From: DAOMFM01 sp035429825
Lineage (GTDB): Bacteria; Acidobacteriota; Blastocatellia; UBA7656; JADIYM01
Reading direction: 5' to 3'
Assembly: GCA_044224215.1 (NCBI GenBank)
Contig: JBGAKX010000110.1
Location: forward strand, 1-14,985
DNA: 14,985 nucleotides
This document shows positions 7,849 through 14,985 of the stretch, piece after piece (within the stretch, counting starts at the first letter, position 1; the number at the start of each line of letters is the position of its first letter). Made by a program: the position numbers and the translations under genes. The notes below the pieces were generated by a model. The model was given only the letters and a program-made list of their open reading frames with translations, was not told the DNA's origin and did not search any database.

Positions 7849-7896
7849 GTTCAGGTGTTGCGAACGGTAACGGCGTGACCGTTGCCAACACCGAAC
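7849..7896 (-). terminator. Large imperfect stem-loop after the RND efflux operon
   Basis: The arms GGTGTTGCGAACGGT (7854-7868) and ACCGTTGCCAACACC (7878-7892) pair at 13 of 15 positions, with a central C-C/G-G mismatch pair. A 9-nt loop separates them. Four more pairs (GTTC 7849-7852 with GAAC 7893-7896) extend the stem past one bulged A. It begins 16 nt after the stop codon of the outer-membrane factor gene. There is no U-run after it on the minus strand, so it is a terminator-like or mRNA-stabilising structure, not a classical intrinsic terminator. Confidence 0.45.
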
Positions 7897-7912
7897 AATT
7901 GACAGACCGGAA

Positions 7913-9325
7913 CTACGTCTGCCAGCCGCCCCCAAGCGAGCGATACAAATCCACCACCGACAGCAATTCGCGAAGCCTGAGCTGCGCGAGAAAAATCTGG
8001 CCTTCGAACAGGTTTCTGTCCGCATCGAGCACCTGCAGATAGCTGTCGAGCCCTCCGAGCCAGCGAACCTGCGCAAGCCGCTGGATCTCGCGCCGAGCCG
8101 TGACGACCTTCTCCTGCTGCTCGCGCGCCTCGCGGCTCTTCGTATGCTCTATGAGCGAATTCGAGACCTCGCGAAACCCGTTGCTCACGGACTGCTCGTA
8201 CGCCGCGACGAACTCGACCTTCTGTGCCTCGGTAAAGCGCACGTTCGATCGGATTCGTCCCGCGTTGAAGATCTGCTGCACCACGCTGGGCGAGATGAAC
8301 TGCGAACGCGCGGGGGCCGTGAAGATGTTCGACAACGCTCGGCTCTCGCCGCCGAGGAACCCGGTCAGCGAGATCTGCGGAAAGTACAGCGCCTTTGCCG
8401 CGCCGATCTGGGCGTTCGCCGCGACGAGCTGCTGCTCGGCAGCCAGAACGTCGGGACGGCGCTCGAGGAGAGACGACGGCAGCCCCTCGGGCACCACGGA
8501 TGGGAACGACTGCGAGATGAACGGCTGACCCCGCTTGATCGGCCCGGGCACGCGGCCGACGAGGAAGCTGATCTCATTCTCGGACTGCTCGATGGCCCGC
8601 TCGATGTCGGCGATCTGCGTCTGGACCGTGTAGAGCAGGTCCTCCGCCTGACGCACGTCGATCGAGGACGTGACGCCGCGATCGCGCCGAGCGGTCGTGA
8701 GCCTGAGGCCCTCCTGCCGGGTGACGAGCGTCGAATTGGCAATCGCGAGCTCGGAATCGAGCTCGAGCAGCCGGAAGTAATTCGACGCAACGTCGGCAAT
8801 CAGCGTGACGATGACGGCGCGCTGCGTGTCCTCGGCAGCGAAATAGAGCGCGCGCTCGGATTCCTTGAGCCGACGAATCCGCCCCCAGATATCCAGCTCC
8901 CACGACAGCGAGAAGCCGACGGTCGTGAAGCTTGCGTCCGCGCTCGAGGGGGCACCCGGTATGTTGAGCGCGCCAACCGTCGACGCGCGCTGCGCCGTAA
9001 AACTTGCATTGCCGTTGACCGTCGGAAACTGGTCCGCCTTGACGATTCCGTATCGCGCGCGCGCTTCGAGGACGCGCGCCGATGCGATACGAAGGTCAAA
9101 GTTGTTCTGAAGCGCTTCCTTGACAAGCTCCTGAAGCGCGGGATCCTGGAACAGATCGAACCACTTCAGGTCCGCTATCGACGCGGGGTTCGGCTGAGGG
9201 TTCACGTCGCCCGCGCGGTAGTCCGGCGGGACCTCAACCTGCGGCCGCTTGTAGTTCGGCCCGAGCTTGCAACCACCGGCGCAGACCGCGAGCGCGAGGA
9301 CGACGACAATGCAACGTGTTCGCAT
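7913..9325 (-). CDS. OprM/NodT-type outer-membrane factor of the RND pump
   Basis: Outer-membrane lipoprotein of 470 residues, the exit channel of the adjacent RND pump. The short signal peptide ends in AGGC with Cys19, and the mature start KLGPNYKRP is the classic OprM-family form. The motif SWELDIWGRIRRLKESE and later LLERRPDVLAAEQQL, followed by GAAKALYFPQISLTG, mark the two OEP repeats. The C-terminus is a SLGGGW motif. The start lies 2 nt after the permease stop, with an AAGGGGG ribosome site inside the permease end, so the two are coupled. It is clearly distinct in sequence from the second outer-membrane factor at 3003-4484, which points to two separate exit ducts and not a recent duplication. 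Substrates are not visible from sequence. Confidence 0.95.
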   Translation of the reverse strand: MRTRCIVVVLALAVCAGGCKLGPNYKRPQVEVPPDYRAGDVNPQPNPASIADLKWFDLFQDPALQELVKEALQNNFDLRIASARVLEARARYGIVKADQFPTVNGNASFTAQRASTVGALNIPGAPSSADASFTTVGFSLSWELDIWGRIRRLKESERALYFAAEDTQRAVIVTLIADVASNYFRLLELDSELAIANSTLVTRQEGLRLTTARRDRGVTSSIDVRQAEDLLYTVQTQIADIERAIEQSENEISFLVGRVPGPIKRGQPFISQSFPSVVPEGLPSSLLERRPDVLAAEQQLVAANAQIGAAKALYFPQISLTGFLGGESRALSNIFTAPARSQFISPSVVQQIFNAGRIRSNVRFTEAQKVEFVAAYEQSVSNGFREVSNSLIEHTKSREAREQQEKVVTARREIQRLAQVRWLGGLDSYLQVLDADRNLFEGQIFLAQLRLRELLSVVDLYRSLGGGWQT

Positions 9326-9327
9326 TG

Positions 9328-12300
9328 TTAGTCACCCCCTTCCGCCGGCGCATGGTCCGGAGGGACCGGGGACTTCTTCTCGGCTCCGAAGAAGCGCTCC
9401 GATGTGCCCTGAATTGCAAGGTAGAGCGCCGGAACGACAAAGATGCCGGCCACGGTCGCGATCGTCATTCCGTAGCCCACCGCGATGCCGATGACCTGCC
9501 GGGCGCCGGCGCCTGCGCCAACGGAAATGATCAGCGGCACCACGCCGAGGATGAACGCGAATGACGTCATGAGGATTGGGCGCAACCTCAGGTGCGCGGC
9601 CTCCACCGCCGCGTCGTACACGCTCATTCCGAGTTCATGTTGCATCTTTGCGTATTCGACGATCAGGATCGCGTTCTTAGCCGCGAGACCGATCAGCGTG
9701 ATGATACCGATCTGCGCGTAGACGTCGTAGGCCTTGTCGCCAGCGAAAAGTCCGACAAGCGCCCCAAGCAGTCCCAACGGGATGGACAGGAGCACGGCGA
9801 ACGGAATCGACCAGCTCTCGTACAGCGCGGCGAGAAGCAGGGTGACGAGGATCGCCGCCAGTCCGAAGATGATCGGCTCCTTTCCTTCCGACTGCTTCTG
9901 ATTGAATACCGTGCCCGTCCACTCGTAGCCGTAACCCGGCGGCAGGTTCTTGGTCGCCAGACTCTCCATTGCTTCGTTCGCCTGACCGGAGCTGTAACCC
10001 GGTGCAGCGTCGCCCGAGATCTTTGCCGCCCGGTAGCGGTTGTACCGGTAGATGACCTCTGGACCGCTGACTGCATCCACGGACATGAGCGTTCCAAGCG
10101 GAACCATCTCGCCGGTACCTGCTCGCACGAACAACCTGTTGATATCACTCGGGTTTCGGCGGAACTGCGGCTCGGCCTGAAGCATCACCTTCCATGTCCG
10201 GCCGAATGTGTTGAAGTCGTTGATATAGAGGCCGCCCAGATAGGCCTGCAAGGCAAAGTATGGATCCTGAATGTTTATCCCCAACTTCTGGGTCTTGTCG
10301 CGATCCAGATTCACCTTCAGGATCGGAGTCGAAACGCGGAAGCCGCTGTTGACGCCGGTCAGCGCCGGTTGCTCCTTGCTGGCAGCGATCAGGGCCTGCG
10401 TATTCGCGTACAGGTTATCGAGCGTGCCGCCGGCACGGTCCTCCACATAGAACTCGAAGCCGCCGCCGTTGCCCAGACCAATGATCGGCGGGAATTGCAC
10501 CGCGAACGCGACAGCGCTGTCGATTGTATTGAGCTTCTGCTGAAGCCCTGCCGTGATCTTCGTGATGTAGAGATCCGGCGATTCACGCTCGCTCCAATCC
10601 TTCAGCGTTACGACATACGAAGAAACGTTCGGGACGTTGACCTGGTTGATGATGTCGTTGCCGCCAAACGTCGTGAACGTGTCGACGCCCGGCGTCTGCT
10701 TGAGGAATTCATTGATCTGGTTGACGACGACGAGATTCCGCTCGAGCGAGGCACCGTCGGGCAGGCGTACGACGATGAAGAACACGCCCTGATCCTCGAA
10801 CGACAGGAACCCTCCGGGGAGTTTCATGAACATCCCGACGATTGCGGAATAGCCGACGGCGAGCACGACAAATGCAATGAGCGTTCGGCGCAGGAAGAAC
10901 TTCACGCCGGTGAGGTACTTGCCCGTCATCCAGTCGAACCACTTGTTGAACCAGCGGTAGAAGGGTGCAAGCAGTCCCTTGCCTGTCGCCGGCCGCAACA
11001 GCAGGGCCGCAAGTGCAGGGCTGAGCGACAGTGCGTTGAATGCCGAGATGAGCACCGAGATGGCGATCGTCAGTGCGAACTGCCGATAGATCTGGCCCGA
11101 AATGCCGCCCAGGAATGCGACCGGAACAAAGACCGACGCGAGGATGAACGCAATCGCGACGACAGGTCCCGAGACCTCGTCCATTGCCTTCTCGGTCGCG
11201 GGCTTCGGCTCCATCTTCCCATGGTCGATGTTGTGTTGAACGGCCTCAACGACGACGATCGCGTCGTCGACGACGATTCCGATGGCTAAGACAAGCCCCA
11301 GCAGGCTGATCGTGTTGAGCGAAAACCCCAGAAACGGGAAGAAGATGAACGTGCCGACGATCGACACCGGAACAGTCAGCAGCGGAATCAGCGTTGCACG
11401 CCAGTTCTGAAGGAACACGAACACGACGAGCAGAACGAGAAAGACCGCTTCGAAGAACGTGTGCACCACGCCCTCGATCGACTGTTCGACGAATTTTGTC
11501 GAATCGTACGGGATCTGGTATTCGATGCCGGCGGGGAAGTTCGCCTTCGAGTGCTCGAGATACTCCTTGATCGCTTCTGCCGTAGCGAGCGCGTTGGCGC
11601 CCGGCGAAAGGTAGACGATGACGCCGGCCGCCGGCCCCGCATCCTTCTGGAAGTACGTGCCGTAGTCCGTAGCGCCAAGCTCGACGCTGCTGACGTCCTT
11701 GACCCTCAGGACCGAGCCGTCCGGATTGGCCCGCACGATGATGTTCTTGAATTCCTCGACGTCCTTGAGCCGCCCGCCTGCACTGACCGGGTACTGGAAG
11801 TCGACGTCTGACGGTACCGGTGGCTTTCCAATCGTTCCGCCGGGCGACTGCTTGTTCTGCGCCTGCACCGCGCTCTGGATATCGGCCGCGGTCAGACCCA
11901 TCTTGGCGAGCTTGTCCGGGTCGATCCACATGCGCATTCCGTAATCGCGCACCGCGCCGAGGCGCGCCTCGCCAACCCCGGGAATCGTCCCGATCTGATC
12001 GAGCAGGTTGATCGTGACGAAATTCGACAGAAACAGGTCGTCGTAACGACCGTCCGGCGACGTGACGGTCACGAACAGCAGGAAGCCGGAACTGACCTTC
12101 TTTGTCGTGACACCTTCGCGAGTGACATCCGACGGCAACAGCGGCTCTGCGATCTTCACCTTGTTCTGGGTCTGGACGACCGCCATGTCGATGTCTGTGC
12201 CGAGCTCGAACGTCAGCGTGATCGTGCATGCGCCGTCGTTCGTGCTCGTCGAGCTCACGTACTGGAACCCGTCGATGCCGATCAGCTGCTGCTCGATCGT

Positions 12301-12489
12301 CTGCGTGACCGTCTGTTCGACGTCAACGGCGTTCGCGCCGCGATACGTGGCCTTGACCTGGACCTGCGGAGGCACGACCTCGGGATACTGCGCAATTGGC
12401 AGCGTCACGATGCAGATCGAGCCGATCAGGACCGTCACGATCGAGATAACCATCGCAAAAACGGGACGGTTGATGAAGAGGTGTGCCAT
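9328..12489 (-). CDS. RND efflux permease, HAE1 (AcrB/MexB) family
   Basis: Inner-membrane proton/drug antiporter of 1053 residues, close to the 1030-1050 usual for AcrB-type pumps. It starts with the typical helix MAHLFINRPVFAMVISI. The two halves each have a first helix, a large periplasmic loop (about 30-335 and 560-870) and a bundle of helices. The proton-relay residues are present: Asp408-Asp409 in GIVVDDAIVVVE, and Lys938 in LAAKNAILIVEYA. The porter-domain stretch FVRAGTGEMVPLGTL (787-801) is as in hydrophobe/amphiphile exporters. The heavy-metal (HME) subfamily is therefore unlikely. It sits between its adaptor gene (6 nt) and outer-membrane factor gene (2 nt), with a strong AAGGAAGGG ribosome site. 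It is predicted to export drugs, bile-like or plant compounds, or lipids; the natural substrate is unknown. Confidence 0.96.
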   Translation of the reverse strand: MAHLFINRPVFAMVISIVTVLIGSICIVTLPIAQYPEVVPPQVQVKATYRGANAVDVEQTVTQTIEQQLIGIDGFQYVSSTSTNDGACTITLTFELGTDIDMAVVQTQNKVKIAEPLLPSDVTREGVTTKKVSSGFLLFVTVTSPDGRYDDLFLSNFVTINLLDQIGTIPGVGEARLGAVRDYGMRMWIDPDKLAKMGLTAADIQSAVQAQNKQSPGGTIGKPPVPSDVDFQYPVSAGGRLKDVEEFKNIIVRANPDGSVLRVKDVSSVELGATDYGTYFQKDAGPAAGVIVYLSPGANALATAEAIKEYLEHSKANFPAGIEYQIPYDSTKFVEQSIEGVVHTFFEAVFLVLLVVFVFLQNWRATLIPLLTVPVSIVGTFIFFPFLGFSLNTISLLGLVLAIGIVVDDAIVVVEAVQHNIDHGKMEPKPATEKAMDEVSGPVVAIAFILASVFVPVAFLGGISGQIYRQFALTIAISVLISAFNALSLSPALAALLLRPATGKGLLAPFYRWFNKWFDWMTGKYLTGVKFFLRRTLIAFVVLAVGYSAIVGMFMKLPGGFLSFEDQGVFFIVVRLPDGASLERNLVVVNQINEFLKQTPGVDTFTTFGGNDIINQVNVPNVSSYVVTLKDWSERESPDLYITKITAGLQQKLNTIDSAVAFAVQFPPIIGLGNGGGFEFYVEDRAGGTLDNLYANTQALIAASKEQPALTGVNSGFRVSTPILKVNLDRDKTQKLGINIQDPYFALQAYLGGLYINDFNTFGRTWKVMLQAEPQFRRNPSDINRLFVRAGTGEMVPLGTLMSVDAVSGPEVIYRYNRYRAAKISGDAAPGYSSGQANEAMESLATKNLPPGYGYEWTGTVFNQKQSEGKEPIIFGLAAILVTLLLAALYESWSIPFAVLLSIPLGLLGALVGLFAGDKAYDVYAQIGIITLIGLAAKNAILIVEYAKMQHELGMSVYDAAVEAAHLRLRPILMTSFAFILGVVPLIISVGAGAGARQVIGIAVGYGMTIATVAGIFVVPALYLAIQGTSERFFGAEKKSPVPPDHAPAEGGD

Positions 12490-12495
12490 AACGAC

Positions 12496-13950
12496 TCACC
12501 CTTCCTTCTCGGCCTTGTCGGCCTTCTTTTTCTTGTCCTTGTGGTCCTTTGACTTGCCTTCCGACTTGTCTTCGCCGGTTTCGGGCGCGCCCGTGCTCGG
12601 TTCCGGCGCGGGATTACCGGCATCCGTACCCGCCGGAGGCGTTGGCGGCACGTATGGCGTCGGTGTCACCGGAACCCCCGGGCGGACCTTCTGAATGCCC
12701 TCCACAATCACCTTCTCGCCGGGCTTGAGGCCCTGCTCGACGACCCACTGGTCGCCGATGCGCTCGCCGGTCATGATGCTGCGCTGGATCACCTTGTTGT
12801 CGCCATCGAGCGAGAAGACCGACCGCAGGCCCTGCATCTCCTGCACGGCGCGCTGCGGAACGAGAATCGTGTTCGGCCGCACGTCGGTCTGCGCCTTGAC
12901 GCGAACAAACTGGCCTGGCAGCAATAACTTCTCGGGATTGGGAAAAACCGCCTGTATCTCGAGCGTTCCCGTCGTGGCGCTCACCTGGTTCACCGTATTC
13001 GTCACGCGACCCTTGTGCAGGAACACCGTCCCGTCCGCCAGCACCAGTTCGAGGTCCTTCGGGCGATTGTCCGCCGATTGCATTCCCGCCTGATATCGGC
13101 GCTTGAACGCGAGCATCTCCTGCTCGCTCACCTGGAACTTCACCCACATCTCGTCGAGCGGCACGATCGTCGTGAGCGCCTCGGCAGCGTTCGACGTCAC
13201 CAGCGCACCGACATCCAGTTTCGAGTCGCCGATCCGTCCGCCGATCGGGGCAGTGATCGTGGCGTAGTCGAGGTCGAGCTGGGCGGTGTCGAGGCCTGCC
13301 TGGCTCGCCGCGAGCTCAGCATTCGCCGCGTCGATGCGGACCTTGGTCGACAGGCGCTTCTGGTCGACGTTCGCCTTGCGCGCGTCGTACGTTGCCTGCA
13401 TTGCCGCCTGGTTCTGAATGGCGTTGTCGAGGTCCTGCTTTGGCGCCGCCTGCTGTTCAACGAGTGGCCCGAGGCGATCCACGTCGTTCTTGGCGCGGAT
13501 CAGGTTTGCTTCGGCCTCGGCGAGTTGCGCCTGAGCTTCGATCAATTCGACCTGATCCTTGGCGAACGTCAGATCCGCATTGCTGCGCGCCACGCCGGCC
13601 TTTGCCTTCAGCACATCCGCTTCGTACGGACGCCTGTCCAGAACGTAGAGGACCTGCCCCTTCTTCACCTCGGAGCCGGGCTCGAAGAGCCGCTTCTCGA
13701 TATAGCCCGTCACGCGACCGCGAACCTCGACCTGCTCCCGAGCAAACGTCTCTCCCACAAAGTCGCTGAAGATCGGGACGTCACTGGCCTTGACCTCGAC
13801 CACCTCGACGCCTACGGGTGGAGGAGTCGGCGCCGCAGTCTTGGAACCTCCGCACGCCCACGTCGCAACAAGCGACGCTCCAACCGCAACGATCGACAAT
13901 CGTCGGACGACGGTCGTCGGCCTGCAACCATGACCCGCATTCGTGCTCAT
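12496..13950 (-). CDS. RND efflux periplasmic adaptor, AcrA/MexA family
   Basis: Membrane fusion protein of 484 residues that bridges the AcrB-type permease and the outer-membrane factor. The N-terminus has a signal with Cys33 after TWA, a weak lipobox, so lipid anchoring is likely but not certain. The lipoyl half-motifs RGRVTGYIEKRLFEPGSEV (78-96) and LDYATITAPIGGRIG (227-241) flank a coiled-coil hairpin (about 110-225). A beta-barrel and a membrane-proximal domain follow to about 425. The last 60 residues are unusual: a Pro/Thr/Ala/Gly linker, then a strongly charged Lys/Asp/Glu tail. The ATG has a near-perfect GGAGGT 6 nt upstream and is the first gene of the three-gene pump operon. No regulator gene adjoins it. 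Confidence 0.95.
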   Translation of the reverse strand: MSTNAGHGCRPTTVVRRLSIVAVGASLVATWACGGSKTAAPTPPPVGVEVVEVKASDVPIFSDFVGETFAREQVEVRGRVTGYIEKRLFEPGSEVKKGQVLYVLDRRPYEADVLKAKAGVARSNADLTFAKDQVELIEAQAQLAEAEANLIRAKNDVDRLGPLVEQQAAPKQDLDNAIQNQAAMQATYDARKANVDQKRLSTKVRIDAANAELAASQAGLDTAQLDLDYATITAPIGGRIGDSKLDVGALVTSNAAEALTTIVPLDEMWVKFQVSEQEMLAFKRRYQAGMQSADNRPKDLELVLADGTVFLHKGRVTNTVNQVSATTGTLEIQAVFPNPEKLLLPGQFVRVKAQTDVRPNTILVPQRAVQEMQGLRSVFSLDGDNKVIQRSIMTGERIGDQWVVEQGLKPGEKVIVEGIQKVRPGVPVTPTPYVPPTPPAGTDAGNPAPEPSTGAPETGEDKSEGKSKDHKDKKKKADKAEKEG

Positions 13951-13956
13951 TGTGCG

Positions 13957-13962
13957 ACCTCC
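13957..13962 (-). promoter_or_regulatory. Ribosome binding site of the adaptor gene
   Basis: GGAGGT on the minus strand, 6 nt upstream of the ATG at 13950. It is one of the strongest such sites in the window and supports this start over any other. Confidence 0.8.
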
Positions 13963-14157
13963 GGACGACTCATAGAAGAGTATGAATGCCTGCCGCGAGC
14001 ATACGGAGACGCTCTTCCGACACGTATCCGGTCTCGGACCTGGGGTATCGCCGCGAAATCCTCACATCCCTGTAAGCGCATCGGTGGACCCGTGTCCTAC
14101 CGACCGCACTCGACGTGAAAACAAACTGCCCAAAATGCGTGGGTTGCTTGGTTCGCT

Positions 14158-14187
14158 ACTATATGCACGAACGTGAAAAGTGGTCAA
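14158..14187 (-). promoter_or_regulatory. Sigma-70-like promoter for the RND efflux operon
   Basis: On the minus strand TTGACC (14187-14182) and TATAGT (14163-14158) are separated by 18 nt. Each box matches the consensus at 5 of 6 positions. Transcription would start near 14151, leaving a leader of about 200 nt before the adaptor ATG. No experimental support is available, but this is the best promoter match I found in the window. Confidence 0.55.
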
Positions 14188-14214
14188 CCGGGTCATGTAG
14201 CCGCATGTTTGACC
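14182..14214. repeat. Inverted repeat GGTCAA / TTGACC spanning the divergent -35 boxes
   Basis: GGTCAA (14182-14187) and TTGACC (14209-14214) are perfect 6-bp inverted copies separated by 21 nt. Both can be read as -35 boxes of opposed promoters. Two CATG sites at 14194 and 14204 lie between them but do not share the same centre. A dimeric regulator or a symmetric promoter pair would explain it. Confidence 0.35.
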
Positions 14215-14237
14215 GTCCGGAGTGCCTATGCTAGCGT
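14209..14237 (+). promoter_or_regulatory. Weak candidate promoter for the TPR gene
   Basis: TTGACC at 14209-14214 is followed after 17 nt by TAGCGT at 14232-14237. The latter keeps the most conserved first two and last positions of a -10 box but not the rest. Transcription would begin near 14244, with a short leader and GGAG at 14276-14279 before the start. A TATGCT at 14227 is closer to consensus but badly spaced. Confidence 0.25.
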
Positions 14238-14288
14238 CACGATCACATTACGACGCCACCGCTTGAACCTTTCACGGAGCCGGAACCG

Positions 14289-14985
14289 ATGGATTCTACC
14301 CTCAGGGAGAAGACCAAGAAGGTCGCGGAGAAGTACACCCAGCAGGGAAAGTTCGACTCCGCGATCTCCGAATACCGCCAGCTCCTCGAAGCCGACCCCA
14401 GGGATCTGACGACCGCGAACACGCTCGGCGACATGTACGTTCGCATCGGCAAACTCCCCGAGGCGAAGCGTTGTTTCCGCCTGGTCGCGGACGGCTACGA
14501 AGCCGACGGCGCGCACGCGCGAGCGGTTGCGGTTCTGAAGAAGATCGCCAAACTCGACCCGAACGACACCGACGTCGCGATCAAGCTCGCACAGGTGTTC
14601 GTCGCGCAGACGCACACGGCCGAGGCCATTCAGCAGTATCGAGCTGCTGCCGAGGGCTTCCGCAAGCGCGGGCGCCCGCGTGACGCGGTCCGCATGCTGA
14701 AGCGCGCGGCCGACCTCGATCCGGCGGATACTCGCGCGCGCATCGCGCTCGCCGAGGCATTCGAGCGCGAGGACATGCGGCCCGAGGCCAGCGAGACGTG
14801 GCGGTACCTGTCGAACCATTACTCCGAGGCGAACGACCAGGAGAAGGCGATCGCCGCTTTGCGCAGGTCGCTCGAACTCAAACCGGATTCGCGTCCCGCG
14901 CTGAAGGCGCTTGCCGAAGCGTACGCGGCGCGTGGCGAGGTAAAGCCCGCCCTCGACATGATCGCCCGCGCGCTCGAGATGAGCC
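14289..14985 (+). CDS. Tetratricopeptide-repeat protein (partial, continues beyond window)
   Basis: The first 232 residues of a soluble protein made of TPR helix pairs, and the only plus-strand gene here. Repeats are visible at about residues 8-41 (AEKYTQQGKFDSAISEYRQLL), 42-75, 76-93, 95-127, 128-147 (RGRPRDAVRMLKRAADLDP), 149-182 and 183-232. They show the alternating small/large positions and the helix-ending DP or KP typical of TPRs. There is no signal peptide and no membrane segment, so a cytoplasmic scaffold or protein-binding role is likely. Its C-terminal part is unknown and could carry another domain. GGAG lies 9 nt before the ATG. It is divergent from the RND pump operon and shares its upstream region, but a functional link is only an inference from position. 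Confidence 0.88.
   Translation, partial: MDSTLREKTKKVAEKYTQQGKFDSAISEYRQLLEADPRDLTTANTLGDMYVRIGKLPEAKRCFRLVADGYEADGAHARAVAVLKKIAKLDPNDTDVAIKLAQVFVAQTHTAEAIQQYRAAAEGFRKRGRPRDAVRMLKRAADLDPADTRARIALAEAFEREDMRPEASETWRYLSNHYSEANDQEKAIAALRRSLELKPDSRPALKALAEAYAARGEVKPALDMIARALEMS

Larger units (their letters stand above)
13951..14288. other. Divergent intergenic region between RND operon and TPR gene
   Basis: This 338-nt non-coding stretch holds both starting regions. It contains a good minus-strand promoter candidate (14158-14187), a weaker plus-strand one (14209-14237) and a GGTCAA/TTGACC inverted repeat shared by their -35 boxes. A 9-bp direct repeat ACGTGAAAA occurs at 14113 and 14171. A small hairpin (14004-14019) with 6 pairs and one bulge lies in the predicted leader of the pump operon, about 54 nt before its start. 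I see no credible protein gene and no regulator gene inside it. The base composition seems lower in GC than in the flanking genes. Confidence 0.6.

Noticed and set aside
9592..11289. Long plus-strand open frame of 565 codons opposite the AcrB-type gene
   Set aside because: It is rich in Arg, Asp and Glu, has no recognisable domain, and lies fully antisense to a clear RND permease. Long antisense frames are expected in high-GC genes.
13947..13973. Eight-codon upstream frame whose TGA overlaps the adaptor ATG
   Set aside because: It reads MSRPEVAQ and ends in an ATGA overlap, which looks like a coupling leader peptide. It has no ribosome site of its own and such short frames are common by chance.
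1..14985. Mobile elements, CRISPR arrays, tRNA or rRNA genes
   Set aside because: I looked for transposase-like frames, regular short repeats and tRNA-like folds between genes and saw none. Non-coding space is limited to five short gaps.

Overview
The window is a high-GC, densely coded stretch from a diderm (Gram-negative-type) bacterium. It holds nine complete or partial minus-strand genes and one partial plus-strand gene. Two outer-membrane efflux lipoproteins, two periplasmic adaptors and an RND pump show that the cell has an outer membrane. GC content, gene style and the long TPR protein would fit an Acidobacteriota-like or other soil-type lineage, but this is a guess: no rRNA or other marker gene is present.

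Layout from right to left, the direction in which most genes are read. A divergent intergenic region (13951-14288) separates a plus-strand TPR-repeat gene, cut by the window end, from a minus-strand RND operon. That operon encodes an AcrA-type adaptor (12496-13950), an AcrB-type HAE1 permease (9328-12489) and an OprM/NodT-type outer-membrane factor (7913-9325). The genes are 2-6 nt apart, so this is a complete tripartite multidrug pump. A strong 48-nt imperfect stem-loop (7849-7896) follows the operon. Next is a type II NADH dehydrogenase (6447-7781), probably with its own transcription start.

A second, tightly coupled cluster follows: a DUF3302/YibI-like small membrane protein (5813-6268), a YibH-like HlyD-family adaptor with two N-terminal membrane segments (4484-5800), and a second NodT-type outer-membrane lipoprotein (3003-4484) whose start codon overlaps the adaptor stop. 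A SulP-family anion permease with a C-terminal STAS domain (1213-2931) lies 71 nt downstream. After a 236-nt spacer rich in dyad symmetries comes a transaldolase (1-976), cut by the left window edge.

The RND operon alone explains proton-driven drug or lipophile export. The second cluster has an adaptor and an outer-membrane exit duct but no recognisable export permease of its own. The nearest inner-membrane transporter is the SulP protein. This is the least conventional arrangement in the window. I saw no mobile elements, CRISPR arrays, tRNA or rRNA genes, and no local transcription regulator gene. Most of the content is ordinary transport and metabolism, and I found no clear evidence for a wholly new system.
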